Origin: Solirubrobacteraceae bacterium | GTDB taxonomy: Bacteria; Actinomycetota; Thermoleophilia; Solirubrobacterales; Solirubrobacteraceae | DNA length: 64,000 nt | Direction: 5' to 3' | NCBI GenBank assembly: GCA_030447785.1 | Contig: JAUJOF010000004.1 | Coordinates: 247,307 to 311,306 of the forward strand | Part shown: piece by piece, positions 28,024 to 37,712 of the stretch | How the letters are laid out: each line of letters starts with the position of its first letter | Numbering within the stretch: the first letter of the stretch is position 1 | The notes under the pieces: model-generated | What the model saw: only the letters and a program-made list of their open reading frames with translations | The model's database searches: none | What the model was told of the DNA's origin: nothing | Program-made: the position numbers and the translations under genes

Positions 28024-28923
28024 ATGCGCATCGACGAACTGCTCGAGCGGGCCCACGAGCCCGTCTTCTCCTTCGAGTTCTTCCCGCCGAAGACCCCCGA
28101 CGGCGAGGCCAACCTGCTGGCGGCCCTTCAGGCGCTGGCCCCCATGCGCCCGGACTTCGTCTCGGTCACCTACGGCGCCGGGGGCTCCACGCGCGACAAG
28201 ACCATCGAGATGGTCACGCGCATCCGCGACGAGTTCGAGCTCGAGGCCATGGCGCACTTCACCTGCGTGAGCGCCACCACCGAGGAGCTGCGCTCCACGC
28301 TGGACGAGCTGCGCCACCGCGGCGTGGAGAACGTGCTCGCCCTGCGCGGCGACCCGCCCCGGGGCCAGGAGGAGTGGACGAAGACCGAGGGCGGCCTGGA
28401 GTTCAGCCGCGAGCTGGTCGATCTCATCGCCCGCGACTACGACTTCTCGATCGGGGCGGCGTGCTTCCCCGAGGTGCACATCCACGCCACCGACGCCGAG
28501 AGCGACCTGCGCTACCTCAAGGAGAAGGTCGACGCGGGCGCGCGCTTCCTGATCACCCAGCTGTTCTTCGACAATGCCTACTACGAGGACTTCGTGGCCC
28601 GGGCGCGGGACATCGGCATCGACGTGCCGATCATGGCGGGCATCATGCCCGTCACCAACGTCGGCCAGATCCAGCGCTTCACCGCGATGTGCGGCTCGGC
28701 CATCCCCGACGCGCTGACCGAGCAGCTCGAGGCCCGCAGGGACGATCCCCCGGCGGTGACCGAGTTCGGCGTGGCCTACGCCACGCTGCAGTGCGCGGAC
28801 CTCCTCGCCAAAGGGGCCCCGGGCATCCACTTCTACACCCTCAATCGCTCCCCGGCCACGCGCGCGATCCTCAGCGCGTTGCGCCTCATGCGCCCCTGGG
28901 AGCGAGAGCCGGCTCCGGTCTAG
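28024..28923 (+). CDS. metF: 5,10-methylenetetrahydrofolate reductase
   Basis: 299 residues. MetF TIM-barrel flavoprotein that makes 5-methyl-THF for methionine synthesis. Characteristic segments: FSFEFFPPKT, VSVTYGAGGSTRDKT, AHFTCVSAT, NVLALRGDPP, IGAACFPEVH, FLITQLFFDN and PIMAGIMPVT, ending in a helix with GIHFYTLNRS. FAD-binding and the catalytic Glu (FEFFPPK) are present. Length is normal. Its 3' end overlaps the convergent small gene by 4 bp. Confidence 0.96.
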   Translation: MRIDELLERAHEPVFSFEFFPPKTPDGEANLLAALQALAPMRPDFVSVTYGAGGSTRDKTIEMVTRIRDEFELEAMAHFTCVSATTEELRSTLDELRHRGVENVLALRGDPPRGQEEWTKTEGGLEFSRELVDLIARDYDFSIGAACFPEVHIHATDAESDLRYLKEKVDAGARFLITQLFFDNAYYEDFVARARDIGIDVPIMAGIMPVTNVGQIQRFTAMCGSAIPDALTEQLEARRDDPPAVTEFGVAYATLQCADLLAKGAPGIHFYTLNRSPATRAILSALRLMRPWEREPAPV

Positions 28924-29222
28924 CCGGCGGCTGGCTCGGACTCGGGCTCGAGGCCCTCGGCCACCATGGGGCGCCCGTCGAGCTCGTAGCGCACGTCCAC
29001 GGAGTGGTGGGGGCGGTAGGTACCGATCCCCCACGCCCCCCAAAACCAGCGCCAGAAGCCCAGCCGCCCCTCCTGCTCGAGGCGCCCGGCGAAGACCAGC
29101 GCGCGGTCCGCGGCGCGCAGCTCGTAGTCGCGCCCGGGCACCTGGGGCACCCCGTTGACGTAGACCTCGAAGTCCCCGCGCACCTGGGGTGGGAGACGCA
29201 CCACGGAGCCGTCCACTGACAC
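28920..29222 (-). CDS. Hypothetical protein, possibly beta-rich
   Basis: 100 residues from a GTG at 29222. Segments such as VVRLPPQVRGDFEVYVNG, VPQVPGRDYELRAADR and ALVFAGRLEQEG suggest a beta-strand-rich fold that might bind peptide or ligand; then GFWRWFWGAWGIGTYRP, rich in Trp, and VDVRYELDGRPMV. Trp-rich part could insert in a membrane edge. No family recognised. Divergent from the YgjP-like gene, 39 bp between starts. Confidence 0.6.
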   Translation of the reverse strand: MSVDGSVVRLPPQVRGDFEVYVNGVPQVPGRDYELRAADRALVFAGRLEQEGRLGFWRWFWGAWGIGTYRPHHSVDVRYELDGRPMVAEGLEPESEPAAG

Positions 29223-29261
29223 GCACGGTACCGCCGCGCCCGCGCGTACGCTCTGCGCGCC

Positions 29262-29930
29262 GTGAATGCCCTTCCCGCGATCGACTACGCCGTGCGCCGC
29301 TCCCCGCGCGCGCGGCGCGTGCGGGTGCGCGTGGACCCCGACGGCGGGGTCGAGGTTGTGCTCCCCCGCGACGCGCCCGCGCGCGCCGCGGCCAGCGCCG
29401 TGGTCGAGCTGCGCCCCTGGATCGAGCGCCGCCTGCGCGAGGCCGCCGTCGTGCGCGCCGAGATGGCCGCCCGCGCGGGGCTGCTGCCCTACCGCGGCGA
29501 GGAGCTGACGCCGGTGCCCGAGCCGGGGCGCACCCGCGCGCACCGCCGCGGCCACGAGCTGCTGGTGCCCGCCTGGGACCCCGGGCCGGCGATCGAGCGC
29601 TGGTATCGCCGCCGGGCACGCTGCGAGGCCGATCCCCTGCTGGCCGCGGCCGGCGCCGCCCTGGGCGTGCGCTGCACGAGCCTGACCATCCGCGGGCAGC
29701 GCACCCGCTGGGGCTCGTGCTCGTCGAGCGGAGCGGTCAGCCTCAACTGGCGCCTGCTGCTCGGCCCCCCGGAGGTGCTCGAGTACGTCGTCTGGCACGA
29801 GGCCTGCCACCTCGTGGTGGCCGACCACTCGCGTGCCTTCTGGATGTTGCTCGAGCACCATCTGCCGGGGTATCGAGCGCCCAGGCGGTGGCTGCGCGAG
29901 AAGGGAGCCCTTCTCACGCTCAGCCCCTGA
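29262..29930 (+). CDS. YgjP-like (DUF45/WLM) zinc metallopeptidase domain protein
   Basis: 222 residues from a GTG. C-terminal zinc signature is EYVVWHEACHLVVADHS, i.e. HExxH plus a third His, followed by FWMLLEHHLPGY; upstream GQRTRWGSCSSSGAVSLNW is the conserved DUF45 motif. N-terminal ~90 residues carry the YgjP beta-domain (VRVRVDPDGGVEVVLPRDA). Biological role is not known. It ends 130 bp before the MCE operon and is the immediate upstream gene on that strand. Confidence 0.85.
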   Translation: MNALPAIDYAVRRSPRARRVRVRVDPDGGVEVVLPRDAPARAAASAVVELRPWIERRLREAAVVRAEMAARAGLLPYRGEELTPVPEPGRTRAHRRGHELLVPAWDPGPAIERWYRRRARCEADPLLAAAGAALGVRCTSLTIRGQRTRWGSCSSSGAVSLNWRLLLGPPEVLEYVVWHEACHLVVADHSRAFWMLLEHHLPGYRAPRRWLREKGALLTLSP

Positions 29931-30060
29931 TGGGCGCTCCACGGCCTGGTCGCACCGCCATTGTGAGGCTGCCATTAAGCGTTGTGCTCGGCCGCCCGCA
30001 AACGGCGCCCTGAGCGGCTGGCGCGACTAACGTGATTCTCCGCTGAGGAGCGGTACCTCG

Positions 30061-31461
30061 TTGGAATCGGGTCAGGGCACATCCGCGGTCTTCGTTCGTC
30101 TGAGCGCGCTCGTCGCGATCTGCGTGGCGGTCGTGGCGCTGGGCTTCGTGCTGTTGCGCAGCAGCGACGAATACGTGGTGTTCGCCGACTTCGTCAACGC
30201 CAGCCAGCTCGTGGAGGGCAACCATGTCAAGGTCGCGGGCGAGCCGATCGGCGCGATCACCGAGATCGAGATCACCGACGACAACCAGGCACGGGTCGAG
30301 ATGCACATCGAGGACCCGGCCTTCCAGCCGTTGCGCCGAGGTACGGTCGGCGTGGTGCGGCTGCAGTCGCTGTCGGGCCAGGCCAATCGGTATGTCGATC
30401 TGCGCTTGGGGGAGGGGCGTGCGCCGGCGATCGCCGATGGGGGGCGGATCGGCGCGGAGTCCACCGAGGCGGCGGTCGATCTGGATCAGCTGTTCAACAC
30501 GTTCGACCCGGTGGCGCGGGTGGCGGTGGGCAAGACGTTCAAGCTGTTCGAGGAGTTCAACGCGGGGTCGGAGGAGCAGGCCCAGGAGGCGTTGCGCTAT
30601 CTGAATCCGGCGATGGCCTCCTCGGCGGCCCTGTTCCGGGAGGTCAATCGCAGTCGTCCGGCCCTGGAGCGCTTCATCGTGGAGGACGCGCGGCTGGTGT
30701 CCGATCTGGCCGCTCAGGACGATGTGATCGCCGATCTGGTCCAGAACCTCTCGGGGACGATGGACGCGCTGAACGCCGAGCGTGACGATCTGGGTGAGGC
30801 CATCGAGGTTCTGCCGGACTTCCTGCGGCGGTCGAACACGACGTTCGTGAGCCTGCGAGCGGCGTTCGACGATCTGCAGCCGCTGGTCGACGAGGCCAAG
30901 CCGGTGGTGCGCGACAAGGTGATCCCGTTGTTCGACGAGTTGCGTCCCTTCGCGCGCGATGCCGAGCCGACCGTGCGCGACCTGTCGCGCACGATCCGTC
31001 GCCGGGGAGAGGGCAACGATCTGATCGAGTTGCTGCGCAAGCAGCCGCAGGTGGCGCAGATCGCGGTGGCGGCCGCGCAGCGCAACGGGGAGCGTCGGCC
31101 GGGCGCCTTCGCGCAGTTGCAGGACGCGATGGAGGGCATCACGCCCCAGCTGGGGTTCTTTCGTCCGTATGCCCCCGAACTGACCGGCTGGTTCGACGAC
31201 TTCTCGAGCTCGGGCGCCGAAGACGCGCTGAACGACTACTCGCGCGCGGGCCTGGCCTTCAGCGGCTTCACCTTCGGCCCGACGGTGGGCGAGACCCTGG
31301 AGCTGCTGCCGGTGCCCCCCGAGCTGCGCGACGAGGTGCTGGGGGCCAACACGATCGTGGGCACCAACGATCCGTGTCCGGGCTCCAACGAGCGCGGGGC
31401 CATCTTCAAGCCCACGCCCGACTTTCCCTGTGACGAGACCGAGGTCCCCCCGGGCCGATGA
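30061..31461 (+). CDS. MCE/MlaD family protein 1 of 6
   Basis: 466 residues from a TTG, with GAGGAG about 10 nt upstream. Single N-terminal membrane helix (LVAICVAVVALGFVLL), then an MlaD beta-barrel domain (about 38-115: VVFADFVNASQLVEGN, VKVAGEPIGAITEIEI) and a long helical tail with coiled-coil character. MCE proteins form periplasm-spanning hexameric tubes or barrels that carry lipids, driven by an MlaE/F-type ABC transporter. Codon choice in bases ~30300-31190 uses more G- and T-ending codons than its neighbours. First gene of the six-gene operon; the next starts in the 4-bp overlap ATGA. Confidence 0.9.
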   Translation: MESGQGTSAVFVRLSALVAICVAVVALGFVLLRSSDEYVVFADFVNASQLVEGNHVKVAGEPIGAITEIEITDDNQARVEMHIEDPAFQPLRRGTVGVVRLQSLSGQANRYVDLRLGEGRAPAIADGGRIGAESTEAAVDLDQLFNTFDPVARVAVGKTFKLFEEFNAGSEEQAQEALRYLNPAMASSAALFREVNRSRPALERFIVEDARLVSDLAAQDDVIADLVQNLSGTMDALNAERDDLGEAIEVLPDFLRRSNTTFVSLRAAFDDLQPLVDEAKPVVRDKVIPLFDELRPFARDAEPTVRDLSRTIRRRGEGNDLIELLRKQPQVAQIAVAAAQRNGERRPGAFAQLQDAMEGITPQLGFFRPYAPELTGWFDDFSSSGAEDALNDYSRAGLAFSGFTFGPTVGETLELLPVPPELRDEVLGANTIVGTNDPCPGSNERGAIFKPTPDFPCDETEVPPGR

Positions 31462-33074
31462 TCCGCGCGCTGATCATCACCGTGGTGCTGGGCGCGGCCG
31501 CCGTGGGTGCCTTCGTCCTGGCGACCGGCGGGAAGGGCGCGCCGACGTACACGGTCGAGCTCGACAACGCCTTCGGTCTGACCCAGGACGCCGTGGTGCG
31601 CGCCGCCGGCGTGGAGGTGGGCTCCGTGGCCGGGCTCGACCTCCAGCGGGGCACCAACCGGGCCCTGGTCACCGTCGAGATCTCCAAGCCCGAGTTCGGC
31701 GACTTCCGCCGGGATGTCTTCTGCCAGGTCCAGCCCCAGTCGCTGATCGGTGAGTACTTCCTGGACTGCCAGCCGGGAACCAGCAAGCGGCGCCTGCCCG
31801 CCGGCTCGACCATCCCCGTCGAGCAGACCGCCGGCACGATCCCGCCCGACCTGGTCATGAACATCCTGCGCCGCCCCGAGCGCGAGCAGCTGGGCCTGAT
31901 CTTCGCCGAGCTGGGCATCGGCTTCGCGACGCGCGAGCAGGACGTCCAGGCCGTCCTCCAGCGCGCGATCCCCGCCCTGCGGGAGACCGACAGGGTGCTG
32001 GACATCCTCGGCGACCGCCGCGAGACGCTGGTCGGGCTCGCGCGCGACTCCGAGGTGGTGCTGGATGCCCTGGCCGACAACCGCGGCGACGTGGCCCGCT
32101 TCGTGGCCGAGGCCCGCGACACCGCGGCGGCCACCGCCGCGCGGCGCTCCGAGCTCGAGGGCACCATCGACCGCTTCCCCGAGTTCCTGGCGCAGTTGCG
32201 CCCCGTGCTCGGCGACCTGGGCACCGCCGCGCGCGAGCAGACCCCCGCCCTCGTCGACCTGCGCTCCAGCGCCGACGACCTGACCGGGCTGTTCGAGCGC
32301 CTCGGCCCGTTCGCCTCGGCCACCGAGCCGGCCGTCGAGTCGCTGGGCGAGACGTCCCTGGTGGGCATCGACGCCGTGCGCGAGGCCGGCGACACCGTCG
32401 CACGCCTGCAGACCCTGGGCGAGAACCTGGTCGATCCGGCCACCAACCTGCGCTTCGTGCTCCAGCACCTCAACGACCGCGACTTCGCCGTGGAGAGCGA
32501 CCCCGACGGGCAGCGGCCCACCGGCTTCGAGGCCTTTCTGCTGTACCCCTATCAGCAGGCCCAGGCCATCAACCTCTTCGACGTGCGCGGGTACATCCTC
32601 AAGCTGACCGCCCTGATCAACCAGTGCACGGGCTTTGCGGGCAACCGCACGCTGGCCAACGCCACCGATCCGGAGGTCCAGGAGCGCTTCAAGCAGTGCG
32701 GGTCCAACATCGGGCCGCTGCAGCTCGGCGCCGAGGCCAAGGCCGGGGACCTGCAGCGCTTCGAGGAGGAGGAGCGCGAGGCGCGCGAGGCGATGGCGCG
32801 TGGCGAGGAGGACGGCGGCCAGGGCGGCGAGGCGAGCGAGGATTCGCCGCTCGCGCCGGCGAGCGACTCGGCGGCGAGCCGCGAGCTCGCCTCGGATGGC
32901 GGTCGGCCGCGCGGCTCGGCCCGCGGGAGCGCCGGAAGTGACGCCATCGCCGAGCTGACCAACCAGCTTGTCCCCGGCGGGGCGACGCTCACGCCGCCCC
33001 GCCCGGGTGGGGGCGCCCAGCAGCCCTCACAGAGCCCCGACCGTGCCCTCCTCGACTTCCTGCTCAAGCCATGA
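31458..33074 (+). CDS. MCE/MlaD family protein 2 of 6
   Basis: 538 residues. N-terminal helix (ALIITVVLGAAAVGAFVLA), MlaD domain (YTVELDNAFGLTQDAV, VRAAGVEVGSVAGLDL), then a ~280-residue helical needle region. The final ~110 residues are disordered, rich in Glu, Ala and Ser, and end in a Pro/Gly-rich tail. Overlaps its neighbours by 4 bp at both ends (ATGA), so translation is coupled. Substrate probably lipid, by family. Confidence 0.9.
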   Translation: MIRALIITVVLGAAAVGAFVLATGGKGAPTYTVELDNAFGLTQDAVVRAAGVEVGSVAGLDLQRGTNRALVTVEISKPEFGDFRRDVFCQVQPQSLIGEYFLDCQPGTSKRRLPAGSTIPVEQTAGTIPPDLVMNILRRPEREQLGLIFAELGIGFATREQDVQAVLQRAIPALRETDRVLDILGDRRETLVGLARDSEVVLDALADNRGDVARFVAEARDTAAATAARRSELEGTIDRFPEFLAQLRPVLGDLGTAAREQTPALVDLRSSADDLTGLFERLGPFASATEPAVESLGETSLVGIDAVREAGDTVARLQTLGENLVDPATNLRFVLQHLNDRDFAVESDPDGQRPTGFEAFLLYPYQQAQAINLFDVRGYILKLTALINQCTGFAGNRTLANATDPEVQERFKQCGSNIGPLQLGAEAKAGDLQRFEEEEREAREAMARGEEDGGQGGEASEDSPLAPASDSAASRELASDGGRPRGSARGSAGSDAIAELTNQLVPGGATLTPPRPGGGAQQPSQSPDRALLDFLLKP

Positions 33075-34624
33075 GGGGCGCGCGCGCCAGCTCCATCGCC
33101 GCCAAGCCCGTGCTCATCGGAGCGGTCACCGTGCTCGTCGCCGTCACCGCGGTGTTCCTGGCCTACAACGCCAACGACGGCCTGCCCTTCGTGCCCGTCT
33201 TCCAGATGAAGGTCGAGACGCCCAACGCCGCCCGCCTCGTGGTGGGCAACGAGGTACGCGAGGGCGGCTTTCGCATCGGCGCCGTGTCGCAGATCGAGAC
33301 GGTCCGCGACGAGGCGGGCGAGCCGATGGTCGCGGTGCTGACGCTGAACCTCGACGAGTCGGCCGCGCCCATCCCCGTCGACAGCGACTTCTCGATCCGC
33401 CCACGGTCGGTGCTGGGCCTCAAGTACGTGGAGCTGATTCGCGGCGAGGCGCCCCAGGCTCTGCGGGCCGGCAGCACGGTCTCCATCGACGAGACCGCGA
33501 TCCCCCCCGACTTCAGCGATGTGTTCACCATGTTCGACCAGCCCACGCGCCAGAACATCAAGACCAACCTGGCCACCTTCGGGGGCGGCTTCGCCGGGCG
33601 GGGCATGTCGCTGAACCGCACGCTGCAGGAGCTGCCCGAGCTGCTGACCGACATCCAGCCGGTCATGCGCTCGCTCGGCGACCCGGCCACGGAGCTCGAC
33701 CGCTTCATCGACGAGCTGGCCGATGGCGCTCGCGTGACCCGGCCGGTGTCCCAGGAGCTGGCCTCGGGCTTCACCTTCGCCGCCGATACCTTCGAGGGCC
33801 TCTCGCGCGACCCCCAGGCGCTGCAGGAGACGATCGCCGAGGCCCCGCCCACCCTCCAGACGGGCATCGAGACGCTGCCCGACACCCGCCCGTTCCTGCG
33901 CGAGCTGGCCGCCATCTCGCCGGAGGTCTCGGCCACCGCACGCTCCGTGCGCGCCAGCGTGCCGTCGATCAACTCCGCGCTGAGCGCCGGAACGCCCGTG
34001 CTGGGCCGCGTGCCCGCCTTCAACGAGGACTTCGAGACGGCGCTGGGCGCCATCGACGACCTGACCTCCTCGCCCACCACCAACCTCGTCCTGGACGGCC
34101 TCAACGCCACCACGGACACCCTGGACCCGACGCTGGAGTACCTGGGTCCTTTCTTCACCGTGTGCAACTACTGGAACTACTTCTGGACCTACACGGTGGA
34201 CCACTTCCGCTCCTTTGCGGGCCCGGAGATCGGCTTCTTCCAGCGCATCCAGGGCAAGTCCGCCCCCGAGCAGGACAACACCCCGGCGGCCTTCGGCGCC
34301 GCCGAACCGGCCAACAGCGAGGGCGTGGTCGAGCCCACGACCGAGATCCTGGGCGACCCCGCCGACCTCAAGGCGCAGTTCTACGCGCGCGCGGTGGACG
34401 AGAACGGCCAGGCCGACTGCGAGGCGGTGGGCCGCGAGTACAACCCGGCCCTGCCGCTGGACCTGCCTCCGGACCTGGCCAACGTCTCGCTGGCCACGCG
34501 AAACCCCGGGAACCAGGGCACGACCTTCGAGGGACGCGGCGAGGTCCCGCGGGGTCAGACCTTCACGGTCGAGCCGGGCGGGTTGAGCCCCGACGTCGCG
34601 CGCGGACCGGGGGTGGGCCGATGA
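33071..34624 (+). CDS. MCE/MlaD family protein 3 of 6
   Basis: 517 residues. N-terminal helix (PVLIGAVTVLVAVTAVFLA), MlaD domain (FQMKVETPNAARLVVGN, EVREGGFRIGAVSQIE, LGLKYVELIRG), helical tail, then a Cys/Trp-containing segment VCNYWNYFWTYTVDHF that is common in actinobacterial Mce proteins. Disordered C-terminus. Coupled by ATGA overlaps to genes 2 and 4. Confidence 0.9.
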   Translation: MRGARASSIAAKPVLIGAVTVLVAVTAVFLAYNANDGLPFVPVFQMKVETPNAARLVVGNEVREGGFRIGAVSQIETVRDEAGEPMVAVLTLNLDESAAPIPVDSDFSIRPRSVLGLKYVELIRGEAPQALRAGSTVSIDETAIPPDFSDVFTMFDQPTRQNIKTNLATFGGGFAGRGMSLNRTLQELPELLTDIQPVMRSLGDPATELDRFIDELADGARVTRPVSQELASGFTFAADTFEGLSRDPQALQETIAEAPPTLQTGIETLPDTRPFLRELAAISPEVSATARSVRASVPSINSALSAGTPVLGRVPAFNEDFETALGAIDDLTSSPTTNLVLDGLNATTDTLDPTLEYLGPFFTVCNYWNYFWTYTVDHFRSFAGPEIGFFQRIQGKSAPEQDNTPAAFGAAEPANSEGVVEPTTEILGDPADLKAQFYARAVDENGQADCEAVGREYNPALPLDLPPDLANVSLATRNPGNQGTTFEGRGEVPRGQTFTVEPGGLSPDVARGPGVGR

Positions 34625-36219
34625 GAAGGCGCGGCGTGGGCCCCGTCAAGGTGGCGCTGATCACCCTCGCGCTGGTGGTGGTCGGCTCCTACCTGGCCTA
34701 CACGAAGGACATTCCGTTCGTGAACGAGCCTTACGAGATCCGGGCGGCCTTCCGCGACTCCAGCGGCATCCGCGTGGACTCGCCCGTGCGCATCGCCGGC
34801 GTCGACGTGGGCAAGGTGACGGGGGTCGAGTTCACCCGCCCCGGCGCCGAGTCGGCCACCGTGACCATGGCCATCGAGGACTCCGGGCGCCCGATTCACG
34901 TGGACGCCGAGATGAAGATCGTCCCGCGCATCTTCCTCGAGGGCAACTTCGTCGTGGACGTCAGGCCCGGCACGCCCGGGCAGCCCGAGCTGCCCGAGAT
35001 GGGGATGATCCCCGTCGAGCGCACGGACAACCCGGTGCAGTTCGACCAGGTCCTCAAGCTCCTCAAGCGCGACGTGCGTCAGGACCTTCGCAACGCCTTC
35101 GCCGAGCTGTTCTACGCCCAGCAGGCGGGCGCCGGGCGGGCCTTCAACAACTCGCTGCCCGACCAGGCCGACGCCTACCGGTTCACCTCCGTGGTCAACC
35201 AGGCGCTCCTGGGCGAGCAGCCCGGCGACCTGGGCGACTGGATCCGCGACCAGGGCGTGGTGGCCCGCGCGATCGATCGCAACCCCCGTCAGCTGGCCAA
35301 CCTCATCTCGAACCTCAACACCACCGCGGGCGCCCTGGCCGACCGCGAGGCCGACCTGCGCCGCGCCGTCGACGCGCTGCCGGGCACCCTGCAGGAGGCG
35401 CTGCCCACCTTTGCGGCCGTCAACGATGCGTTGCCCACGGTGCGGCGCTTCGCGGGCGCCGCGCGGCCGGGCGTGCGCTCCACCGGCCCCACCGCCGACG
35501 CCCTCATACCCCTGCTGCGCCAGCTGCGCGGGCTGGTGTCCGAGGACGAGCTGCGCGGGCTGAGCGCCGACCTGCGCGAGGCCACGCCTGCGCTGGCCCG
35601 GCTGGCCGACGCGAGCGTCCCCGTCCTCGAGCAGCTGCGCCTGGTGGCCAGCTGCACCTCCAACGTCCTCGTCCCCTACGGCGAGGACAGCGTGGGCGAC
35701 CCGAACTTCCCGGCCCAGGGCCCCGTCCACCAGGAGCTCGCCCAGGCGCTGGTGGGCCTGGCCGGCGAGAGCCGCTCCTTCGACGCCAACGGCCAGTGGT
35801 TCAAGGTCTTGGGCACCGGGGGCGCGGAGACCTTCACCTTCGGCGACATCGTGGGCAGTGCCGCCCAGCCGATGGTGGGCATCAACCCGCCCGTTCAGAC
35901 CCAGAAGCCGCCCTTCCGTCCCGACGTGCCCTGCGAGACCCAGCAGCCACCCGACCTGCGCTCGAATCCCCAGGAGGCCCCGCAGGGCCAGCCCGCCCGC
36001 GAGGGCGAGCGCAGCGCGGTGGCCCGCGAGATCGGCCTGGAGGTGCTCACGCGCCGGCTGCGCGGCCAGGGCCTGGACGTGACCAAGGGCGACAGGCCGA
36101 TCACCATGGCCCAGATCGACGAGCTGGCCGCGCGCAACGGGGTCTCCGACCAGCTGGGCAGGCTGCGCGCGGCGGTGGAGCAGGGCGTGACCTTCCCGAC
36201 GATGGTCGGCGGCGGCTGA
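34621..36219 (+). CDS. MCE/MlaD family protein 4 of 6
   Basis: 532 residues from the ATG at 34621 inside the preceding stop overlap. Helix VKVALITLALVVVGSYLAY, MlaD domain (YEIRAAFRDSSGIRVDSPVR, IAGVDVGKVTGVEF, FLEGNFVVDVRPG) and a helical needle. Contains a Cys near VASCTSNVLVPYGED. C-terminal region beyond ~440 is Pro/Gln-rich. The next gene starts within its stop (TGATG). Confidence 0.9.
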   Translation: MRRRGVGPVKVALITLALVVVGSYLAYTKDIPFVNEPYEIRAAFRDSSGIRVDSPVRIAGVDVGKVTGVEFTRPGAESATVTMAIEDSGRPIHVDAEMKIVPRIFLEGNFVVDVRPGTPGQPELPEMGMIPVERTDNPVQFDQVLKLLKRDVRQDLRNAFAELFYAQQAGAGRAFNNSLPDQADAYRFTSVVNQALLGEQPGDLGDWIRDQGVVARAIDRNPRQLANLISNLNTTAGALADREADLRRAVDALPGTLQEALPTFAAVNDALPTVRRFAGAARPGVRSTGPTADALIPLLRQLRGLVSEDELRGLSADLREATPALARLADASVPVLEQLRLVASCTSNVLVPYGEDSVGDPNFPAQGPVHQELAQALVGLAGESRSFDANGQWFKVLGTGGAETFTFGDIVGSAAQPMVGINPPVQTQKPPFRPDVPCETQQPPDLRSNPQEAPQGQPAREGERSAVAREIGLEVLTRRLRGQGLDVTKGDRPITMAQIDELAARNGVSDQLGRLRAAVEQGVTFPTMVGGG

Positions 36220-37712
36220 TGGTCGCCACGATCCGCAAGAACGCCAAGCCCCTCGCGGCGATCATCGGCCTGATCGTCATCGCCCTGGCCGTGGCCGTCT
36301 ACATCCTTCAGGAGCAGCGCCTGCGCATCCCCTTCATCGATCCCAAGTCCTTCCGGGTCAACGTCGAGCTGAGCGACGCCGGGTCCGTCACTCCCGGCCA
36401 GGGCCAGACCGCGCAGATCAGCGGCGTGGAGATCGGCGACATCGCCGGCGTGGAGCTGGTCGACGGCCGGGCGATCGTGGGACTCGACATCAAGCCCGAG
36501 TTCGAGGACATGGTCACCGAGGGCTCGCGCGCCCTGCTGCGCCCGCGCACCGGCCTGGAGGACATGTACATCCAGATCTTTCCCGGCAAGGGCGCGTCGG
36601 TGCGCGAGGGCGCCACGATCCCCGTGCGCAACACGCTGGTCGACGTCGAGCTGTACGAGATCCTCGCCGCGCTGGACGAGCGCACGCGGCAGTACATCCA
36701 GCTGCTGGCCCACGGCACGGGCCGGGGCCTGGACCGCCGCGGCAACGATCTGGCGGAGGTCCTCAAGCGCTTCGAGCCGACCATGGAGGACCTCGCGCGC
36801 GTCAACCGGGCGGTCTCGCGCGAGGAGGACGCGCTGAGCAGCGTGGTCACGTCGCTGGCCAAGCTCAACGGGCGCCTGGCCGACCGTCCCCAGGACCTCT
36901 CCCAGCTCGTCGACCGAAGCGCCGACGCGCTGGGCGGCTTCGCCGCCGAGGAGCCGGAGCTGCGCCGCACGGTGAGCGAGCTCGCGCCCACACTGGAGGT
37001 CGCCCAGACCACCCTGCGAGACCTGCGTCCCTTCGCCAACCAGCTGCGGCCCACCCTCGAATCGCTGATCCCCACCGTGCGCGCGCTGGACGAGTCCAAC
37101 GAGATCGTGCGTCCGATCGCCCGCGGGATCGTTCCCGAGATCCGCGACGAGGTCCGCCCCTTCGTGCGCGAGGCGCGCCCGCTGGTGGGCGACCTGGTGC
37201 CCACCGCCGAGGGTCTGGCCGAGGCCTTCCCCGAGCTCGCCCGTGCCGGCGGGGAGTTCAACACCTTCCTGAACATGCTGGGCTTCAATCCCCGCGGGCG
37301 CGAGGGTCCGGACGACCGGGGCCGCGAGGAGGGCTACCTCTTCTGGCTGGCCTGGGCGGCCCACCAGGGCGTCAACCTGCACAACATCGACGACGCCAAC
37401 GGCGTGCTGCGTCCCATCTTCCTCACCGGCACCTGCGACACGCTGGCCAACCTCGTCGAGGGGGAGCCCGAGCTGGAGTTCGCCCTGGGGCTGTCGCCCG
37501 TGCTGGAGCAGGCCTGCTCCGAGGGGGTCACCGACCCTGAGGGCCTCATCGAGTCGGCCCTCACGACCACCGGGCTTTCGCCCGACGGCCGGCCGGCGCG
37601 CAGCCGCGAGGACCTGGCCATCGCCGACACCGTCGAGGAGATCACCGGGCGGCTCGAGCCGGGCGCCACGGCGGGGACTTCCTCCGACGCCACCGGGGAC
37701 GGCGGGCAGTGA
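36219..37712 (+). CDS. MCE/MlaD family protein 5 of 6
   Basis: 497 residues starting at the ATG embedded in TGATG. Helix PLAAIIGLIVIALAVAVYIL, MlaD domain (FRVNVELSDAGSVTPGQGQT, AQISGVEIGDIAGVEL, LEDMYIQIFPG), helical body and a conserved C-terminal segment FLNMLGFNPRG with WLAWAAHQGVNLHN. Two Cys residues (TCDTLAN, QACSEG) may form a disulfide outside the membrane. GTGA overlap with gene 6. Confidence 0.9.
   Translation: MVATIRKNAKPLAAIIGLIVIALAVAVYILQEQRLRIPFIDPKSFRVNVELSDAGSVTPGQGQTAQISGVEIGDIAGVELVDGRAIVGLDIKPEFEDMVTEGSRALLRPRTGLEDMYIQIFPGKGASVREGATIPVRNTLVDVELYEILAALDERTRQYIQLLAHGTGRGLDRRGNDLAEVLKRFEPTMEDLARVNRAVSREEDALSSVVTSLAKLNGRLADRPQDLSQLVDRSADALGGFAAEEPELRRTVSELAPTLEVAQTTLRDLRPFANQLRPTLESLIPTVRALDESNEIVRPIARGIVPEIRDEVRPFVREARPLVGDLVPTAEGLAEAFPELARAGGEFNTFLNMLGFNPRGREGPDDRGREEGYLFWLAWAAHQGVNLHNIDDANGVLRPIFLTGTCDTLANLVEGEPELEFALGLSPVLEQACSEGVTDPEGLIESALTTTGLSPDGRPARSREDLAIADTVEEITGRLEPGATAGTSSDATGDGGQ

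Noticed and set aside
32968..34620. Extended upstream start for MCE gene 4
   Set aside because: The extra part is an alternate frame of MCE genes 2 and 3; the ATG at 34621 gives the normal N-terminal helix.
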